64,000 nucleotides of DNA, taken from Nocardiopsis sinuspersici (GTDB lineage Bacteria > Actinomycetota > Actinomycetes > Streptosporangiales > Streptosporangiaceae). Position numbers and translations under genes: made by a program. Every line of letters begins with the position of its first letter. Position 1 is the stretch's first letter. Location of the stretch: positions 62,001 to 126,000 of the forward strand of contig VWVT01000016.1 in the NCBI GenBank assembly GCA_008638415.1. The letters are read 5' to 3'. The notes under the pieces are model-generated. The model did no database searches and was not told the origin of the DNA. It saw nothing but the letters and a program-made list of their open reading frames with translations. Below are positions 60,261-64,000 of this stretch, one piece after another.

Positions 60261-61600
60261 CCGGACCGGCCTTCCGGCGCCTGTACCTGCTCGTCATCCT
60301 GCTGCACCTGGTGGGGGACGTGGCGCTGAGCCCGTTCTACCCGCAGTTGTTCGAGCGGTTGTTCGGGGTCACCGGCACCGCCGCGACCGGGACCTTCGTC
60401 TGGGTGTGCCGGGCCGCCGCCCTGGCGGCCATGCCCCTGTGGGGTCTGGCCGCCCGCCGCGCGCCCATGCGCACCCTGGTGGTGGGCGCGCTGGCGGTGG
60501 CGGCGGTGCTGGAACTGGTGTTGGCCGCCGCGCCCACGTACACGGCGTTCCTGGTGCTGTCGGCGACGCAGGTGGTGGTCACCATGGCCTTCACCCTGGC
60601 CTATCCGGCGTTCGTGGGCACCGGACGCGACCGGCTGCGCGACGTGACGCTGTTCGCCTACGTGGTCAACGGCGGGGTCGTGGTGGCCACCGTCCTGGGC
60701 GCCGCCGTCATGGCCCTGCCCAACCCCCGCTACGGGATCGCGGCGTGCGCGCTGCTGTACGTGGCGCTGGCGGTGCTGTGCCACCGCCACCTGCCCCGCA
60801 CGGCCGACCGCACGGCGATCGTCCCCGCGGCGGGCGAGGGGGCCGCCTCCGGCGGTACCGGGCACGACGGCGCACGCGCGGACGGACGCCCCGTACCCGG
60901 AGCACCCGGAGGGAACGCTCCCCCGGACAGAGCCCCCTCGGGCGGCGGAGCCGCGCGCACGGCCACGACCGCCCTGGTGGCGGTGTGCGCGGCCGTGCTG
61001 GCCGCCGAGACCGCCCGCCTGGTGGTGCGCCCCTTCTTCACCCTCTACGCGGAGGACGGCGGGACGGGCACCACGGCGGCGGCCGTGCTGTTCCTGCTGC
61101 CCCAGGCGACGGTGCTGGCGGTCCTACCGCTGGCGCGCCGCGCGCACGCCCTGCTGGGCCGGGCCCTGCTGCCGGTCGCCTGCCTGGTGGCCGCCCTGGG
61201 CCTGCTCGCGCAGTTCCTCGCCCCCGACCCGCTCCTGCTCGCCCTGGGACGCGTGGTGTTCGGCGCCGGACTGGGCCTGGGCCACGTCGCCCTGGACCTT
61301 CGGGTGTTCGAGGCCACCGGGGCACGCGGACCGGCCTTCTCGGCGGTGGCCACCGTGCGCGTGGGCGCGACCCTGGTCAGCCCCGTGCTGGCCACCGCGC
61401 TGGCCGGGGCCGGCCTGGGGCTGCCCCTGGCGGCGGGGGCCGCCCTGTTCGGCGTGCTCGCCCTCACCCTGGCCCTGCTGCCCGCGCACCCGCCTCCCAC
61501 CGCCCCCGAGCCCGAACCCGAACCCGAGCCCACCCCCGCACCCGAGCCCGCGCCACAGACCACGACCGCGCACCGGACGGAAGACACACAGCATGCCTGA
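60257..61600 (+). CDS. MFS exporter of the siderophore cluster
   Basis: This 447-aa major-facilitator protein has about twelve helices with an unusually hydrophilic central loop (about 195-235) and a C-terminal tail of repeated PEPEPEP. Its position between the hydroxylase and synthetase suggests it exports the siderophore. GTG 60257 overlaps the previous stop. The tail repeat may extend across the periplasmic space or bind a partner (inference). Confidence 0.9.
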   Translation: MTGPAFRRLYLLVILLHLVGDVALSPFYPQLFERLFGVTGTAATGTFVWVCRAAALAAMPLWGLAARRAPMRTLVVGALAVAAVLELVLAAAPTYTAFLVLSATQVVVTMAFTLAYPAFVGTGRDRLRDVTLFAYVVNGGVVVATVLGAAVMALPNPRYGIAACALLYVALAVLCHRHLPRTADRTAIVPAAGEGAASGGTGHDGARADGRPVPGAPGGNAPPDRAPSGGGAARTATTALVAVCAAVLAAETARLVVRPFFTLYAEDGGTGTTAAAVLFLLPQATVLAVLPLARRAHALLGRALLPVACLVAALGLLAQFLAPDPLLLALGRVVFGAGLGLGHVALDLRVFEATGARGPAFSAVATVRVGATLVSPVLATALAGAGLGLPLAAGAALFGVLALTLALLPAHPPPTAPEPEPEPEPTPAPEPAPQTTTAHRTEDTQHA

Positions 61601-63410
61601 GACCGCACAGACCGCCCACGAGGACGCCTCCACCGCGACCACCGACGCCGACACCTGGCGCAGGGCCGGACGGCGCCTGCTCGCCCACATGATCGGCGAG
61701 ATGGCCTACGAGGAGATGGTCCTGCCCCGGCCCGGGCCCGGAGACGACGCGTGGACCCTGGCCGTGGACGGCGGGGTGGCCTACGCCTTCACCGCGCGCA
61801 GGGGCGGGTTCGGCTCCTGGCACGTGGACCCCGGCTCCCTCACCCGCACCACCGACCGCGGCCGGGAGCCCGCCTGGGACCCCACCCTGTTCGTCACCGA
61901 CGCCCAGAAGACCGTGGGCCTGCCGGGCGACTCCCTGGCCGAGGTGGTGCGCGACCTGATGGCCACGCACGCCGCCGACGCCCGCCTGACGGCCGCCTCC
62001 CCGGGCGCCGCCGCGCTGGCCGACCTGCCCTACGAGGATCTGGAGGGGTACCAGACGGGGCACCCCTGCATCTTCGTCAACAAGGGGCGCCTGGGCTTCT
62101 CCGCCGCCGACGCCGCCCGCTACACCCCCGAGGCGCGCGGCGCCTTCCACCTGGTGTGGATCGCCGTCCACCCCGACCTGGGCCGCTTCCAGGCGATGGC
62201 CGGGACCGACCGCGCCGGTCTGTTGGAGGGGGAGCTGGACGCCGACCAGCGCGCCGCGTTCGCCGAGCGGATCCGCGAGCGGGGCGGTGACCCCGACGCC
62301 TACCTGTGGCTGCCGGTGCACCCCTTCCAGTGGGACGAGGTCGTCGCCCCGCTGTTCGCCTCCGAGATCGCCCTGGGGCGCCTGGTGCGCCTGGGGCACA
62401 GCCGCGACCGCTACCGGCCCTTCCAGTCCATCCGCACCCTGATGAACCTGGACCGGCCCGACCGGCTCAACGTCAAGGTGCCCCTGATGATCCGCAACAC
62501 CCTGGTGTGGCGCGGGCTGTCGGGCACCCAGACCGGGTGCGCCCCGCACACCAGCACCTGGCTGCGGGACCTGGCCGGGCGCGACGCGTTCTTCTCCGAG
62601 ACGGGGGTGGCCATGCTCGCCGAGCGGGCCTCCGCCACCGTCCCCCACCCGGTGTTCGACCAGATGCCGCAGGCCCCCTACCGCTTCCACGAGCTGCTGG
62701 GCACCATCTGGCGCGAGCCGATCCACCACCACCTGGCCCCGGGCGAGCGCGCCCGCACCATGGCGTGCCTGCTGCTGGAGGGCGCCGACGGGCGCGCCCT
62801 GGTCACCGAGCTGGTGGAGCGCTCCGGGCTGGGCGCCGAGGAGTGGCTGCGCCGCTTCCTGGGCGCGCTGTTCCCGCCCGTGCTGCACTACCTGTACCGG
62901 TACGGGGCCTCCTTCACCCCGCACGGGGAGAACGTCGTGCTCGTCTTCGACGCCGACGAGGCCCCCGTGCGCATCGCGCTGAAGGACTTCGGCTCGGACG
63001 TGGAGCTGCTGCCCTTCGACCTGCCCGAGTACGCCGAGATCCCCGACCACGTACGCGCCGTGCTGCACCGGTGGAAGCCCGAGGAGCTGGCGCACTCGGT
63101 GCTCTCCGCGATCTGCGCCGGGCACCTGCGCTTCCTCGCCGACATCGTCCAGCGGCAGCTGGGCGTGCCCGGCGACCGGCTGTGGGAGCTGGCCCGCGAG
63201 CAGGTGCTGGCCTACCAGGAGCGCTTCCCCGAGCTGGCCGAGCGCTTCGCCTGGTTCGACCTGCTGGCCCCGAAGGTGGGCCGGGTCGCCCTGAACCGCG
63301 AGCAGCTGATGGGCGGCGGGTTCCACGAGCGCGCAGAACGCGACGCCGAGTTCGACGTCATGCACGGCCTGGTCGACAACCCGCTGGCCGCCCCTGAGGC
63401 CGGGCGGTGA
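61593..63410 (+). CDS. IucA/IucC-family siderophore synthetase 1
   Basis: This 605-aa NRPS-independent siderophore synthetase condenses citrate or another carboxylate with an amine or hydroxamate through an acyl-adenylate. Conserved regions: GHPCIFVNKGRLGF (ATP-binding), LWLPVHPFQWDEV, RYRPFQSIRTLMN, and the C-terminal GASFTPHGENVVLVF. The start overlaps the MFS gene by 8 bp. It forms part of a coupled run of genes starting at the GNAT. Confidence 0.93.
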   Translation: MPETAQTAHEDASTATTDADTWRRAGRRLLAHMIGEMAYEEMVLPRPGPGDDAWTLAVDGGVAYAFTARRGGFGSWHVDPGSLTRTTDRGREPAWDPTLFVTDAQKTVGLPGDSLAEVVRDLMATHAADARLTAASPGAAALADLPYEDLEGYQTGHPCIFVNKGRLGFSAADAARYTPEARGAFHLVWIAVHPDLGRFQAMAGTDRAGLLEGELDADQRAAFAERIRERGGDPDAYLWLPVHPFQWDEVVAPLFASEIALGRLVRLGHSRDRYRPFQSIRTLMNLDRPDRLNVKVPLMIRNTLVWRGLSGTQTGCAPHTSTWLRDLAGRDAFFSETGVAMLAERASATVPHPVFDQMPQAPYRFHELLGTIWREPIHHHLAPGERARTMACLLLEGADGRALVTELVERSGLGAEEWLRRFLGALFPPVLHYLYRYGASFTPHGENVVLVFDADEAPVRIALKDFGSDVELLPFDLPEYAEIPDHVRAVLHRWKPEELAHSVLSAICAGHLRFLADIVQRQLGVPGDRLWELAREQVLAYQERFPELAERFAWFDLLAPKVGRVALNREQLMGGGFHERAERDAEFDVMHGLVDNPLAAPEAGR

Positions 63411-64000
63411 GCCGCCCCGCGCTCGGCGACGGAGCGGCCGCGCCCGCCACCACCACGACCCCGGAGACACCGATGCACACCCACCCCGCCCCGGGCGCCG
63501 CGCCGGCCACGGCCCACGCCCCGGACACGGCCGACGGCCGGCCCGCCCCGACCCCCGCCCAGACGGCCCCCGCCGAGGAGTCCGCTCCGGGCACCGGCAC
63601 CGCCTCGGACGGGAGCACGGCACCGCCGCCGCTGCCGGTGCCCTCCGAGCTGACCCGCGAGCACTGGCGCCGGGCCGGTGACCACCTGGCGGCCAAGATG
63701 CTCGCCGAGCTGTGCTTCGAGTACGCGCTGCGCCCCGAACCCGGGGACGGGCCCTCCGGCCCCGACGGCACCGGTCCCTGGCGTGCCCGCGTCCACTCCG
63801 CGGCCGCCTACCTGTTCCGGGGACGGCGCACCACCATGGACGGCTGGAGGGTCGTGCCCGGCACCGCCCTGCGCGAGGCCGCCGACGGCACGACCGCGCC
63901 CGCCTCGCCCTTCACCCTGCTGCGCGACCTGGGCACGGCCGGGATCGTGGACCCGGCGGTGGAGGCCTTCACCGTCGGGGAGCTGACCGCGACCCTGAGC
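63407..64000 (+). CDS. IucA/IucC-family siderophore synthetase 2, cut by the window end
   Basis: 198 codons are visible. GTG 63407 overlaps the previous stop as GTGA; ATG 63473, in the same frame with GGAG upstream, is an alternative. A Pro/Ala/Thr-rich N-terminal stretch of about 65 residues precedes ELTREHWRRAGDHLAAKMLAEL, a synthetase N-terminus like that of the first enzyme. Two synthetases would allow two condensations, as in aerobactin or schizokinen pathways. Confidence 0.8.
   Translation, partial: MSRPALGDGAAAPATTTTPETPMHTHPAPGAAPATAHAPDTADGRPAPTPAQTAPAEESAPGTGTASDGSTAPPPLPVPSELTREHWRRAGDHLAAKMLAELCFEYALRPEPGDGPSGPDGTGPWRARVHSAAAYLFRGRRTTMDGWRVVPGTALREAADGTTAPASPFTLLRDLGTAGIVDPAVEAFTVGELTATLS

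Noticed and set aside
1..64000. CRISPR array
   Set aside because: No set of regularly spaced direct repeats was seen.

Overview
This is a 64-kb window from a very GC-rich actinomycete chromosome. Codon third positions are strongly G/C, GTG and TTG starts are frequent, many promoters lack a leader, and there are Tat and lipoprotein secretion signals. It also has IdeR/DmdR-type iron boxes, a PhoP-type PHO box and the 14-bp CebR/CelR cellulose-regulon operator. A Nocardiopsaceae-like organism (Nocardiopsis, Thermobifida, Streptomonospora) fits best. That is inference from content, not a database result.

Layout. 1-6741 (minus) is a probable catabolic operon: LacI regulator, FAD-dependent oxidoreductase, hydantoinase/oxoprolinase-like protein, small HExxH protein and a permease cut by the window edge. 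It faces a Tat-secreted beta-propeller glycosidase-like protein across two near-identical LacI operators. 8054-10224 holds a DUF574 methyltransferase, a nucleotidyltransferase and a 32-aa membrane mini-protein. 10353-12829 is the most unusual locus: three tandem degenerate tRNA-like elements directly upstream of, and the last abutting, a gene for a 739-aa protein I do not recognise. A 1.3-kb stretch without a convincing gene follows, ending in three tandem perfect hairpins before a 75-aa gene. 14457-21924 carries a CebR-boxed GH1 beta-glucosidase, an O-methyltransferase/CorA pair, AlkB, a Vps62-like membrane protein and a membrane protein/winged-helix pair. 21932-25976 has an EamA exporter facing a LysR gene, a MITE-like element, a second LysR gene and a GNAT gene. 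26239-35783 has a zinc-knuckle coiled-coil protein, a FUSC membrane protein, a cyclase-fold protein with an eroded metal site, PlsC, iron-boxed FprA and a penicillin-binding protein behind a structured leader RNA. 36120-37988 holds two related tiny secreted proteins, a CAP-domain protein and a DUF3040 protein.

38191-43174 (minus) is a molybdate operon (HTH-TOBE regulator, modA, modB, modC) into which a TnpB element has inserted at the modA/modB junction. The native operon can be reconstructed from the two flanks. 43359-50405 has a GHL10-type lipoprotein, isochorismate synthase, two GNAT proteins and PHO-boxed PhoX.

50788-64000 is an iron-acquisition island. A ferric-siderophore ABC importer (ATPase and two permeases, minus) faces its binding lipoprotein across an iron box. 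The biosynthetic genes (plus) follow: alanine-racemase-fold decarboxylase, a second iron box, GNAT acyltransferase, group II decarboxylase, SidA/IucD-type N-hydroxylase, MFS exporter, an IucA/IucC synthetase and a second synthetase cut by the window end. Together they predict an NRPS-independent hydroxamate siderophore made by decarboxylation, N-hydroxylation, N-acylation and carboxylate-amine condensation.
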